From JASSUD01 sp031963225 (GTDB taxonomy: Bacteria > Pseudomonadota > Gammaproteobacteria > Burkholderiales > Burkholderiaceae): a stretch of 23,756 nt of DNA. This document shows, piece by piece, positions 1-6,493 of the stretch. A program made the translations under genes and the position numbers. Below the pieces are notes generated by a model, which saw only the letters and a list, made by a program, of their open reading frames with translations, was not told the DNA's origin and did no database searches. Numbering within the stretch: the first letter of the stretch is position 1; each line of letters opens with the position of its first letter. The DNA lies in contig JASSUD010000046.1 of assembly GCA_031963225.1 (NCBI GenBank), forward strand, positions 1 to 23,756, written 5' to 3'.

Positions 1-16
1 ATTTACATAGCCATCT

Positions 17-151
17 GGTAGGTTGGGGTGAGGCACGAACCCCAACATGCATACCGCTGACTTTTGATCTTTGGTTTTGAGCGTTTGTAAGCCGGTCATC
101 AAAGAGCGAGTGGTATGCATGTTGGGGTTCCTTCGTCACCACCAACCTACC
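17..151 (+). repeat. REP/BIME-like palindromic element, copy 1
   Basis: The element starts GGTAGGTTGGGGTGAGG and ends with the inverted form CACCACCAACCTACC. The outer arms are about 34 bp and converge on a core containing TTTGTAAGCCGGTCAT. Each arm alone has a GTAG tetranucleotide followed by a small hairpin (GTTGGGG ... CCCCAAC). That is the architecture of REP sequences mobilised by REP-associated tyrosine transposases, and two facing REPs make a BIME. The family link is inference, because no such transposase gene is in the window. Confidence 0.85.
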
Positions 152-188
152 GGGAGTTTGATCAAGAAGCCCATTTACATAGCCATCT

Positions 189-323
189 GGTAGGTTGGGG
201 TGAGGCACGAACCCCAACATGCATACCGCTGACTTTTGATCTTTGGTTTTGAGCGTTTGTAAGCCGGTCATCAAAGAGCGAGTGGTATGCATGTTGGGGT
301 TCCTTCGTCACCACCAACCTACC
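189..323 (+). repeat. REP/BIME-like palindromic element, copy 2
   Basis: This is an essentially exact copy of the element at 17-151, displaced by 172 bp and separated from it by the same 37-bp spacer. The near identity indicates a recent tandem duplication rather than independent insertion. Confidence 0.85.
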
Positions 324-360
324 GGGAGTTTGATCAAGAAGCCCATTTACATAGCCATCT

Positions 361-440
361 GGTAGGTTGGGGTGAGGCACGAACCCCAACATGCATACCA
401 CTGACTTTTAATTTTTGCTTTTGAAAGTTTGTAAGTCTGA
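361..440 (+). repeat. Degenerate REP/BIME-like element, copy 3 (left half)
   Basis: The left arm (GGTAGGTTGGGGTGAGG to CCCCAACATGC) is intact at 361-395. The core is diverged, for example TTTTAATTTTTGC where copies 1 and 2 have TTTTGATCTTTGG, and the right arm is absent. The toxin gene's stop codon (408-410) and last ten or so codons lie inside this core. Confidence 0.75.
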
Positions 441-878
441 CGGTGCACATTGCGTGGATGGCGCTTCCCACGGGTTCAGTATTTTTACTCCTGTAGGCTT
501 AAAGTCAGCTACATTTCGAGTTACTACAACCATTACATGAACCATTGCCGTTGCGGCAATAAGCGCGTCTCTGTCTGAACGGGGGTTTGGCACATGTAAT
601 TTTGCGCATTGCTGAGCAACAGCGGTATCCACGCTGAGAATGCGGCCAGAGAAAGCTGGTAATAAGTGCGTATCCAACCAGGTACGGAGTACCGCTCCTT
701 GTGAAGCGTCTCGACGTTCTATTAATAGGATGCCTGTTTCTAACTCCAATATCGTAATAGCAGATAAGAATAGATCTGCCGCTGAAACGGTATTTGCCCA
801 TGCCAGAACGTTTTTGTTGAGCTTGCCGGTTTTTGCCTTACGCAACTCGGAAACTACATTGGTGTCGAGTAAGTACAT
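408..878 (-). CDS. vapC: PIN-domain toxin ribonuclease, VapC/FitB type
   Basis: This is the toxin of a type II toxin-antitoxin pair. PIN-domain VapC/FitB proteins are Mg2+-dependent ribonucleases, usually of tRNA or rRNA, acting in the cytoplasm. The 156 residues carry the PIN signature: Asp5 in LLDTNVVSEL, Glu45 in TILELETG, Asp104 in RSDRDALIAATA, and Asp125 in VVTRNVADF. Family members usually stop soon after the NPWE motif, here at residues 135-138. This protein has about 18 more residues, and the last ten are encoded by the core of a palindromic repeat, so the native C-terminus was probably replaced. The start ATG overlaps the antitoxin stop (TAATG), which indicates translational coupling. 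All acidic active-site residues are present, so the enzyme may be active. Confidence 0.88.
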   Translation of the reverse strand: MYLLDTNVVSELRKAKTGKLNKNVLAWANTVSAADLFLSAITILELETGILLIERRDASQGAVLRTWLDTHLLPAFSGRILSVDTAVAQQCAKLHVPNPRSDRDALIAATAMVHVMVVVTRNVADFKPTGVKILNPWEAPSTQCAPSDLQTFKSKN

Positions 879-1135
879 TACAAGAAGTCCGCGGGGCGAT
901 GAAGGTCGCTATTTAAACGAGGCGGCTCAAAATCAACCTCTGCAGCGCTAGGCATGGCGAGTAACTCAATAATGCTTGTTTGGTTGCCGGTAATGTGTCT
1001 GTATTGCTCAATACTCAACAACACATGTGCTGGACGACCGCGGTCCGTGATAAATACGGGACCACTTTTAGCAGCTTTCTTTGCTTGACTAAGATCGTGA
1101 TTGAAAGCCCGACTGGAAATGGTGGTGATCGTCAT
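878..1135 (-). CDS. Antitoxin of the Phd/YefM type
   Basis: An 85-residue protein directly upstream of the PIN toxin. It should neutralise the toxin by binding it and repress the operon by binding DNA. The N-terminal 50 residues (ISSRAFNHDLSQAKKAAKSG, then VFITDRGRPAHVLLSIEQY) match the Phd/YefM DNA-binding and dimerisation fold. The acidic and Pro-rich tail (VDFEPPRLNSDLHRPADFL) resembles the toxin-binding tails of FitA/VapB-like antitoxins. The ATG at 1133-1135 is preceded by CAAGGAG at a good distance, which supports this start. The stop overlaps the toxin start by one base. The pairing of a Phd/YefM-type antitoxin with a PIN toxin is common, so no symbol is forced here. Confidence 0.85.
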   Translation of the reverse strand: MTITTISSRAFNHDLSQAKKAAKSGPVFITDRGRPAHVLLSIEQYRHITGNQTSIIELLAMPSAAEVDFEPPRLNSDLHRPADFL

Positions 1136-1150
1136 GCTTGCTCCTTGATA

Positions 1151-1184
1151 ACTTAATATGTAGTTACGTTACTACAAGTTAAGT
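1151..1184 (-). promoter_or_regulatory. Palindromic operator/promoter of the toxin-antitoxin operon
   Basis: A 34-bp imperfect palindrome lies about 15 bp upstream of the antitoxin start. The outer arms are ACTTAA and TTAAGT, the inner arms GTAGT and ACTAC, and the centre is TACGTT. A TATTAA hexamer inside it could serve as the -10 box. Symmetry and placement fit autoregulation by an antitoxin dimer or the toxin-antitoxin complex. No binding data can be read from sequence alone. Confidence 0.6.
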
Positions 1185-1205
1185 ATTTGATCAATGACCC
1201 TGTCG

Positions 1206-1340
1206 GGCAGGTTGGTGGTGAGGCACGAATCCCAACATGCGCGCCACAGGCTTTTGATCTTTGGTTTTGGCGTTTATAAGCTGGTTATCAAGAAGGCGAT
1301 GGCCTGCATGTTGGGGTTCCTTTGTCACCGCCAACCTACC
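1206..1340 (+). repeat. REP/BIME-like palindromic element, copy 4
   Basis: Same family as the left-edge array but a different subtype. The region inside the arms reads ATGCGCGCCACAGGC and the core is GTTTATAAGCTGGTTATC. The left GTAG is degenerate (GCAG), while the right arm ends in an intact CCAACCTACC. Together with copy 5 and the operator it fills the 387-bp gap between the antitoxin and hldA. Confidence 0.85.
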
Positions 1341-1391
1341 GTGCTCTTGTGGTTGGTGGAGTTTGATAAAGCTCTTTTATGTGTGCATTTC

Positions 1392-1525
1392 GGTAGGGTT
1401 GGTGGTGAGGCACGAACCCCAACATGCGCGCCACAGGCTTTTGATCTTTGGTTTTGGCATTTATAAGCTGGTCATCAAGGAGGCGATGGCTTGCATGTTG
1501 GGGTTCCTTCGTCACCTCCAACCTA
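1392..1525 (+). repeat. REP/BIME-like palindromic element, copy 5, abutting hldA
   Basis: It shares copy 4's subtype and is separated from it by a 51-bp spacer that again contains GGAGTTTGATAAAG. The left arm carries one extra G (GTAGGGTTGG). The right arm ends CCAACCTAC at 1525. On the minus strand this last GTAG supplies the TAG stop codon of hldA (1523-1525). Confidence 0.85.
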
Positions 1526-2530
1526 CGAGACAGGGAAGAGCTCTTCGTAGCGTACGTGTGCGGTTCCTAGTTTGCCGACTACTATGCCGGCGGCGCGGTT
1601 GGCGTGTGTGATGGCTTCTAGTAGGGGGAGTTTGGCGCCTAGTAGGGTGGCTAGGGTTGCGATGATGGTGTCTCCTGCTCCTGAGACATCGTAGACTTCT
1701 TTGGCTTGGGTGGGTACGTGAGTGGTGCCTTCGTCGCAATAGAGGGAGGCGCCTTCTTCGGAGCGAGTTAAAAATAGCGCTTCTATATTTAGTTCTTTGC
1801 GCAAGTTGGTGATGCGGGTTTGTAAATCCTCTTCTGAGTGCCAAGCGCCGATGATTTGGCGTAGTTCTGCTCGGTTAGGGGTGAGGATGGATGCGCCTGA
1901 ATAGGGCTGCCAGTTTGTGCCTTTTGGGTCGACTAAAACCAGTTTGCCTGCGCTGCGTGCAGCGGCGATAAGCTCAGCGCTATTTGCTAAAGCGCCTTTG
2001 GCATAGTCAGAGAGCAGCACTATGTCGTGCTTTGGGAGTAGTTTGATGAAGCATTCTTTGGCAAGGTGGAGCGCTTCTTGAGCGGGGGCTTCTTCAAAAT
2101 CAATGCGTAAAAGTTGCTGCTGGCGGGCAATGATGCGTAGTTTTAGTGTGGTTTTTAGTGCAGGGTCTTGTTGTATGTGTGCTTCTACGCCGCTTGTGTG
2201 CAGAAGCTGCGCTAGTTCTTGGCCGACTAGGTCGGTGCCAAATATGCATACGAGGCTGGCGTGCGCTCCGAGTGCGCTGACGTTGTTTGCTACATTGGCT
2301 GCACCCCCTAGACGTTCTTCTGTGCGCCGTGCGTGCACGATGGGTATAGGGGCTTCGGGTGAAATGCGGTCTACCTCCCCAAACCAATAGCGATCTAGCA
2401 TCACGTCTCCTGCAATTAGTACACGTGTGTTTTGCAGGCGCGAATAAAGGTTGAGTGCGGAAGAGGGAGTTTCAAAATATGCCTCAGCTGCCTGATTAGG
2501 CAGCTGACCGGATGGAGTAGGATTGTGCAT
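1523..2530 (-). CDS. hldA: D-glycero-beta-D-manno-heptose-7-phosphate kinase
   Basis: This cytoplasmic kinase phosphorylates heptose 7-phosphate at C1 in the pathway to ADP-heptose, the precursor of the lipopolysaccharide inner core. It is a PfkB/ribokinase-fold protein. The N-terminal part has VLIAGDVMLDRYWFGEV and the substrate loop ERLGGAANVANNVSALGA. The C-terminal part has the PfkB anion-hole motif YDVSGAGDT. There is no C-terminal nucleotidyltransferase domain, so it is the one-domain HldA (RfaE1) form. The start is uncertain: the ATG at 2528-2530 is chosen, but the frame is open to a TTG at 2563, and homologues begin about 20 residues before VLIAGD. Neither start has a clear ribosome binding site. 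The stop codon lies within a palindromic repeat. It sits just downstream of ugd; the hldD epimerase gene expected next is absent. Confidence 0.9.
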   Translation of the reverse strand: MHNPTPSGQLPNQAAEAYFETPSSALNLYSRLQNTRVLIAGDVMLDRYWFGEVDRISPEAPIPIVHARRTEERLGGAANVANNVSALGAHASLVCIFGTDLVGQELAQLLHTSGVEAHIQQDPALKTTLKLRIIARQQQLLRIDFEEAPAQEALHLAKECFIKLLPKHDIVLLSDYAKGALANSAELIAAARSAGKLVLVDPKGTNWQPYSGASILTPNRAELRQIIGAWHSEEDLQTRITNLRKELNIEALFLTRSEEGASLYCDEGTTHVPTQAKEVYDVSGAGDTIIATLATLLGAKLPLLEAITHANRAAGIVVGKLGTAHVRYEELFPVS

Positions 2531-2550
2531 AGGTATTTGCAGAAGATGGG

Positions 2551-2580
2551 CCCTTTGGGACAATTGAGGACATGCCCTAA
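2551..2580 (-). repeat. Half copy of the TAGGGCATGTCCTCAA repeat at the ugd-hldA junction
   Basis: The minus strand reads TTAGGGCATGTCCTCAATTG followed by TCCCAAAGGG. It matches the right half of the stem-loop at 3979-4031 at about 25 of 30 positions. The TAG at its outer end is the stop codon of ugd (2577-2579), and its inner end provides the possible TTG start of hldA at 2563. Confidence 0.6.
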
Positions 2581-3959
2581 GCAGCTTTGGCGGTTTGGGA
2601 GGTCAGGCGGCCGATTGCATGGTACTCAAACCCCTGTGCTTCTACTTCAGACGGGTTATACAGATTACGGCCGTCAAAGATAAGAGGATGTTTGAGGTGT
2701 GTTTTTAATGCTTGGAAATCGGGTTTTTTAAATGCGTCCCATTCTGTCAGGATGACTAAGGCATCAGCACCTTTGGTGGCATCAAGCGGGTTTTCTGCAA
2801 AATGCAAGCGCGCTTGTGCTTCGGGTTGATTTTGTAAATCCAGCGCTAAAACACGTTTCGCTTCAGCGGTAGCGATGGGGTCATAGGCTATTACCGTGGC
2901 ACCTTGTTTTAGTAGATCCAAAATCATAGGACGGCTTGGTGCTTCACGCATGTCATCGGTATTGGGTTTAAAGGCTAAACCCCATAGCGCGAAAGTGCGC
3001 CCAGAGAGATTGTCTCCCAATCGGGTTGCTATTTTTTTGAGCAGCACTTTTTTCTGCTGTTGGTTAACCGTTTCTACCGCTTGCAAAATATGGAGTGATA
3101 AACCTTGTTCCTGTGCAGTACTTTGCAAAGCTCGAATGTCTTTGGGTAGGCAAGATCCGCCATAGCCGCAACCTGGATTCAAAAAGCCGGGCCCGATACG
3201 GCGATCTAGTCCGATACCTAGACGCACAGATTCGATATCTACCCCCGTATGCTCAGCTAGATTAGCGAGCTCATTCATAAAAGAGATGCGGGTAGCCAGC
3301 ATGGCATTTGCCGCATATTTGGTGAGCTCAGCAGAGCGCACATCCATGTGTAGCACACGCTCGTGATCACGGTTAAAAGGGGCATATAGCTCGGACAGTA
3401 TTTCGCGTGCGTGCTTGCCTGCTGCATCGGAGTTGCATCCTAAAACGATGCGATCAGGATGCATGAAATCCTCGATTGCGACCCCTTCTTTTAAAAATTC
3501 TGGATTGGATACTACGGAAAACCCGTGATCTACCCCGCGTGCGTTCAATGTTTCTTCCAACGCCTGCTGTACCTTCTGTGCGGTGCCAACAGGTACGGTC
3601 GATTTGTTGATGACGATTTTAAATTCATCCATATGCTGCCCAATATTGCGAGCAGCAGCCAGCACATGTTGCAGATCCGCAGAGCCATCTTCATCAGAAG
3701 GGGTTCCTACAGCAATAAACTGTATAGCTCCGTGGGCTACCGCTGCGGTTGCATCGGTAGAAAATTGTAGTCGTTTGGCAGCTTGATTACGGGCAATTAA
3801 TGTGTCTAAACCCGTTTCATAAATGGGTGTTTCTCCACGATTAAGTTGCTCGATTTTCTTTTTATCTACATCTAAGCAGAAAACGGTATTGCCCATTTCT
3901 GCAAGGCACACGCCTGTGACCAAGCCTACGTAGCCGGTGCCAATTATGGTGATTTTCAT
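2577..3959 (-). CDS. ugd: UDP-glucose 6-dehydrogenase
   Basis: It oxidises UDP-glucose to UDP-glucuronate using two NAD+. The product feeds capsule and exopolysaccharide synthesis and the 4-amino-4-deoxyarabinose modification of lipid A. The 460 residues match the family length. The N-terminal Rossmann motif is KITIIGTGYVGLVTGVCLAE (residues 2-21). The central domain has INKSTVPVGT (118-126) and NPEFLKEG (152-159). The catalytic Cys270 sits in GGSCLPKD, preceded by GPGFLNPGCGYG. The C-terminal UDP-binding domain has WGLAFKPNTDDMREAPS. It starts at an ATG with only a weak upstream ribosome site. Co-directional with hldA 47 bp or less downstream, consistent with an envelope-sugar operon as in Burkholderia. 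The TAG stop belongs to a dispersed repeat. Confidence 0.95.
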   Translation of the reverse strand: MKITIIGTGYVGLVTGVCLAEMGNTVFCLDVDKKKIEQLNRGETPIYETGLDTLIARNQAAKRLQFSTDATAAVAHGAIQFIAVGTPSDEDGSADLQHVLAAARNIGQHMDEFKIVINKSTVPVGTAQKVQQALEETLNARGVDHGFSVVSNPEFLKEGVAIEDFMHPDRIVLGCNSDAAGKHAREILSELYAPFNRDHERVLHMDVRSAELTKYAANAMLATRISFMNELANLAEHTGVDIESVRLGIGLDRRIGPGFLNPGCGYGGSCLPKDIRALQSTAQEQGLSLHILQAVETVNQQQKKVLLKKIATRLGDNLSGRTFALWGLAFKPNTDDMREAPSRPMILDLLKQGATVIAYDPIATAEAKRVLALDLQNQPEAQARLHFAENPLDATKGADALVILTEWDAFKKPDFQALKTHLKHPLIFDGRNLYNPSEVEAQGFEYHAIGRLTSQTAKAA

Positions 3960-3978
3960 AAGAATCTACTTAATGAGG

Positions 3979-4031
3979 CTAGGGCATATCTTCAATATGA
4001 ACCCTTTGGGGTAATTGAAGACATACCCTAG
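3979..4031. repeat. 53-bp stem-loop with CTAG ends, MITE-like
   Basis: Two 18-bp arms face each other, CTAGGGCATATCTTCAAT and ATTGAAGACATACCCTAG, with two mismatches and a 17-bp loop containing CCCTTTGGGG. Half of it recurs at 2551-2580 and one end recurs at 18950-18966. It lies between mlaA and ugd and could slow or end mla transcription, although no T-tract follows. The CTAG ends resemble the YTAR target duplications of IS5-family elements, which is inference only. Confidence 0.65.
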
Positions 4032-4056
4032 GGTGTGCCTTAAAATTTCAAAAAAG

Positions 4057-5016
4057 TTAGCGAATGTGCAGGATAGGGAGGGGGCCGGGTGGCACCATAT
4101 GTGCAGCGGGCATATGTTCGTCAGTATCGTGCGAAGGGTTGTCGGTTGGGCTGCTTTCATCCTGGCCGGGGTCTTCGTCACCGTAATCTGGCAGTGCTTG
4201 CGTATTACCGTGAATGAGATAGTCGCGGCGCTGTAAATACGCATTACGCACAGAGATATATTTATCCAAAGACACACGATTAATCAGACTGGTTATTTCT
4301 AAAAGCGAGGCGCGAGTATTCAGAAAACGTAGTGCGTATAACTCGTTGCGCAAATGCACACTTTGAATATAGGTCGTAGGATCTGCAGTGCGGTCAGCCA
4401 TGAATCCAACGGTATCCCGTACGGTGCTGGGCCCAAGAAGTGGGAGTACTAAATAGGGGCCAGAGGGGATTTTGTAGTGCCCCAAAGTTTGACCGAAATC
4501 TTGTTGATGCTTGGGTAAACCTGCCTGACTGGCTATATCAAAGAGGCCGAGCACACCAAATAGACTATTCATTGAAAGGCGCATCAAATCTTGTGAGCCT
4601 GCTGTGAAATTGCCTTGCAGGTAATTGTTTACCATGGTGTATGCATCGCCAATATTCGAGAAGAAATTGGTCACACTAGTGCGTACGCCTTTCGGAACTA
4701 CAAAGTTATAGGTTCTAGCAAGTGGCCTGAACGCAGCGCGATCGAGTGCGTCGTTAAACCGAAATACTTCGCGGTTAAAGCCTTCAAAGGGGTCTTTGGG
4801 GTCTTTAATATGCGTAGATACCGGCGCAAGTGCAAGAGGAGGCTTTGGCGGTGCGTTTAAATTATCCGTTGATATATGGTCGGTTTGGTTGAGCTGCGCG
4901 GAGTGCCTATCAGGAGTATTGGTAGGCGCCTGCTTGTGCGCGCAGGCTGTGAGACTACAACTTAAAATAAACCCTACGCAAAAACGCGCTATACCTAATT
5001 GTGTTACGCGCTTCAT
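4057..5016 (-). CDS. mlaA: MlaA (VacJ) outer-membrane lipoprotein
   Basis: MlaA is the outer-membrane component of the Mla pathway. It removes misplaced phospholipids from the outer leaflet and hands them to periplasmic MlaC for return to the inner membrane. A lipoprotein signal is visible: basic start MKR, hydrophobic stretch, then the lipobox LTAC with Cys25 as the lipidated residue. The conserved family core begins DPFEGFNREVFRFNDALDRA (residues 74-93) and continues with NFFSNIGDAYTMVNNYLQG, then FGQTLGHYKIPSGPYLVLPLLGPSTVRD. A Ser/Pro-rich linker of about 45 residues follows the lipid anchor. A hydrophilic Asp-rich tail ends the protein. The start ATG overlaps the mlaD stop (ATGA). The mlaC and mlaB genes that follow mlaA in Burkholderia are missing here. 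Confidence 0.94.
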   Translation of the reverse strand: MKRVTQLGIARFCVGFILSCSLTACAHKQAPTNTPDRHSAQLNQTDHISTDNLNAPPKPPLALAPVSTHIKDPKDPFEGFNREVFRFNDALDRAAFRPLARTYNFVVPKGVRTSVTNFFSNIGDAYTMVNNYLQGNFTAGSQDLMRLSMNSLFGVLGLFDIASQAGLPKHQQDFGQTLGHYKIPSGPYLVLPLLGPSTVRDTVGFMADRTADPTTYIQSVHLRNELYALRFLNTRASLLEITSLINRVSLDKYISVRNAYLQRRDYLIHGNTQALPDYGDEDPGQDESSPTDNPSHDTDEHMPAAHMVPPGPLPILHIR

Positions 5017-5588
5017 TTCGGCGGTGCCTCGTTAGAAGGGCTGAGAGATGTCGTAGGTGCAAAAGCGGGCCGCTCTGCGGTAGCAGCGGATGGCGAAGCA
5101 AGAGGATCTGAACTTGATTTTGAGTCTCCTCCGCTTTGCGCAGCTTTGTTGTAGAGGAACTGGCTAATTAAGTCTTCCAATACCACGGCTGATTGGGCCA
5201 TGAGTATTTTGTCGCCAGGTTGCAGCATTTTGTCTTCAGCACCAGGAGTGAGGCCAATATACTGCTCTCCTAGTAAGCCAGAGGTCAGAATTTTTGCAGA
5301 GGTATCTTCTGGAAAGGTATAGGGTTTGTCGATGCGCAGCGTGACTTGAGCCTGATAGGTTTGATTATCGAAATCAATGTTCGCAACCCGCCCTACTACC
5401 ACGCCAGCACTTTTGACTGGTGCGCGGGGCTTTAGGCCACCAATATTGTCAAACTGCAACACGAGTGGATAGCCAGAGCGAAAAGAGGCGCTGCTTAATT
5501 TTCCGACTTTTAAAGACAGAAAAAGCAAGGCTACTAGCCCAATGGCTACAAAAAGACCTACCCAAAAATCGAGATGTGTTTTTTTCAT
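5013..5588 (-). CDS. mlaD: MlaD substrate-binding MCE protein of the Mla phospholipid transporter
   Basis: The protein anchors in the inner membrane and forms the hexameric MCE ring that passes phospholipids between MlaC and the MlaFE transporter. After a short cytoplasmic start (MKKTHLDFW) there is one membrane segment, residues 9-27. An MCE domain follows from about 38 to 118 (VLQFDNIGGLKPRAPVKSAG, VGRVANIDFD, then SGLLGEQYIGLTPG). The LLGEQYIGL stretch is the family hallmark. The last 45 residues are a Ser/Ala/Pro-rich tail typical of the soluble extension. Length is 191. It lies 16 bp after mlaE and overlaps mlaA by four bases, so the four mla genes form one unit. Confidence 0.94.
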   Translation of the reverse strand: MKKTHLDFWVGLFVAIGLVALLFLSLKVGKLSSASFRSGYPLVLQFDNIGGLKPRAPVKSAGVVVGRVANIDFDNQTYQAQVTLRIDKPYTFPEDTSAKILTSGLLGEQYIGLTPGAEDKMLQPGDKILMAQSAVVLEDLISQFLYNKAAQSGGDSKSSSDPLASPSAATAERPAFAPTTSLSPSNEAPPK

Positions 5589-5604
5589 CTGTTGTCTTAA
5601 CCCT

Positions 5605-6483
5605 TCAAACGCTAAACATCAGCGCGGTCAATAAAAAATCCAAGCCAAGTACAGTCAGAGAGGCGTTTACCACGGTGCGTGTAGTGGCACGAGAAACGCC
5701 TTCAGGGGTGGGGCGAGCGGTATAGCCGTGATAGAGCGCGGTAAAGGTAACGGCTACAGCAAAAACCACACTTTTTAACATACCGTTACCAATATCGGCT
5801 CCTAGCTGTACACCGCTTTGCATTTGAGACCAGAACGCGCCGGAATCTACGCCAATAAGTGCTACGCCGATAATATAACCACCAAAAATCCCAACCGCAC
5901 TAAACAAAGCGCACAGCAGAGGAAGGGTGATTACGCCGGCCCAGAAGCGGGGAGCTAGTACAAACGCTAGTGGGTTGATAGCCATCATATCGAGCGCGCT
6001 GAGCTGTTCGCCTGCTTTCATTAGGCCAATTTCAGCTGTTAAAGCGGTCCCCGCACGGCCTGCAAAAAGGAGGGCACTTACTACAGGGCTCAGTTCGCGC
6101 ACTAAAGAAAGGGCGACTAGTAAGCCTAGTGCTTCAGCGGAGCCATAACGGCTGAGCGTGTAATAACCTTGTAGCCCTAAAACAGAGCCAACAAATAAAC
6201 CGGAAATACCAATAATGACTAAAGAATGGTTGCCTAAAAAGTAAATCTGTTTAGCAAGGCTAGGCCAACGCCGAAAAAGGTAGGGTGTTTGGTATAGCAC
6301 ACCTACCAGTAATCTGGCGCCTTGACCAAGTTGGCATAAGGTTTCAATAACCCAGCGTCCCATTGCGCTTAAAGCGCAGAAAAGTAGAGCAGCTAAGCCG
6401 CTTAGCTTTTTGGATAGACCGGTGCATAAGCGCATGCAGTATTGTAAGCCGAGTTTTGCATGGGGGGAGACTTCGTTTTTCAT
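5605..6483 (-). CDS. mlaE: MlaE permease of the Mla phospholipid transporter
   Basis: This is the inner-membrane permease that works with ATPase MlaF and MCE protein MlaD. The conserved permease core is clear: FLGNHSLVIIGISGLFVGSV, then RYGSAEALGLLVALSLVRELSPV, then FAGRAGTALTAEIGLMKAGEQLSALDMMAINP, with several hydrophobic segments to the end. The frame is open to a TTG at 6513, which would overlap mlaF. The ATG at 6481-6483, 10 bp after the mlaF stop, is preferred and gives 292 residues. Usual MlaE proteins are about 255-260 residues and begin near GRWVIETLCQLG, so there is an extra N-terminal segment of about 35-40 residues, partly hydrophobic. Confidence 0.93.
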   Translation of the reverse strand: MKNEVSPHAKLGLQYCMRLCTGLSKKLSGLAALLFCALSAMGRWVIETLCQLGQGARLLVGVLYQTPYLFRRWPSLAKQIYFLGNHSLVIIGISGLFVGSVLGLQGYYTLSRYGSAEALGLLVALSLVRELSPVVSALLFAGRAGTALTAEIGLMKAGEQLSALDMMAINPLAFVLAPRFWAGVITLPLLCALFSAVGIFGGYIIGVALIGVDSGAFWSQMQSGVQLGADIGNGMLKSVVFAVAVTFTALYHGYTARPTPEGVSRATTRTVVNASLTVLGLDFLLTALMFSV

Positions 6484-6493
6484 CCGGGTCACT

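Larger units (their letters stand above)
1..440. repeat. Tandem array of palindromic repeats, 172-bp period
   Basis: This 400-bp stretch ahead of the toxin gene's 3' end is entirely repeat. Positions 1-172 and 173-344 are nearly identical direct copies. A third copy starts at 345 and decays after about 398, with recognisable similarity to about 440. Each unit is a 37-bp spacer containing GAGTTTGATCAAGAAG plus a 135-bp inverted-repeat element. Position 1 begins inside a spacer, so the array continues to the left of the window. The third copy runs into the end of the vapC-like gene. No protein-coding gene is credible here. Confidence 0.9.

Noticed and set aside
162..401. Minus-strand frame of 79 codons across the left repeat array
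   Set aside because: It lies wholly inside the tandem repeats and its peptide simply repeats itself; no ribosome site or family resemblance.
1..440. CRISPR array
   Set aside because: The period is 172 bp, the spacers are identical rather than unique, and the repeats are long inverted elements.
1194..1611. Overlapping plus- and minus-strand frames of 60-116 codons between the antitoxin and hldA
   Set aside because: They translate the palindromic repeats and the hldA 3' end in other frames; the same peptide fragments recur at each repeat copy.
3966..4277. Minus-strand 103-codon frame overlapping the mlaA 3' end
   Set aside because: It is an alternative frame over a well-supported gene and a stem-loop, with no coding signs of its own.
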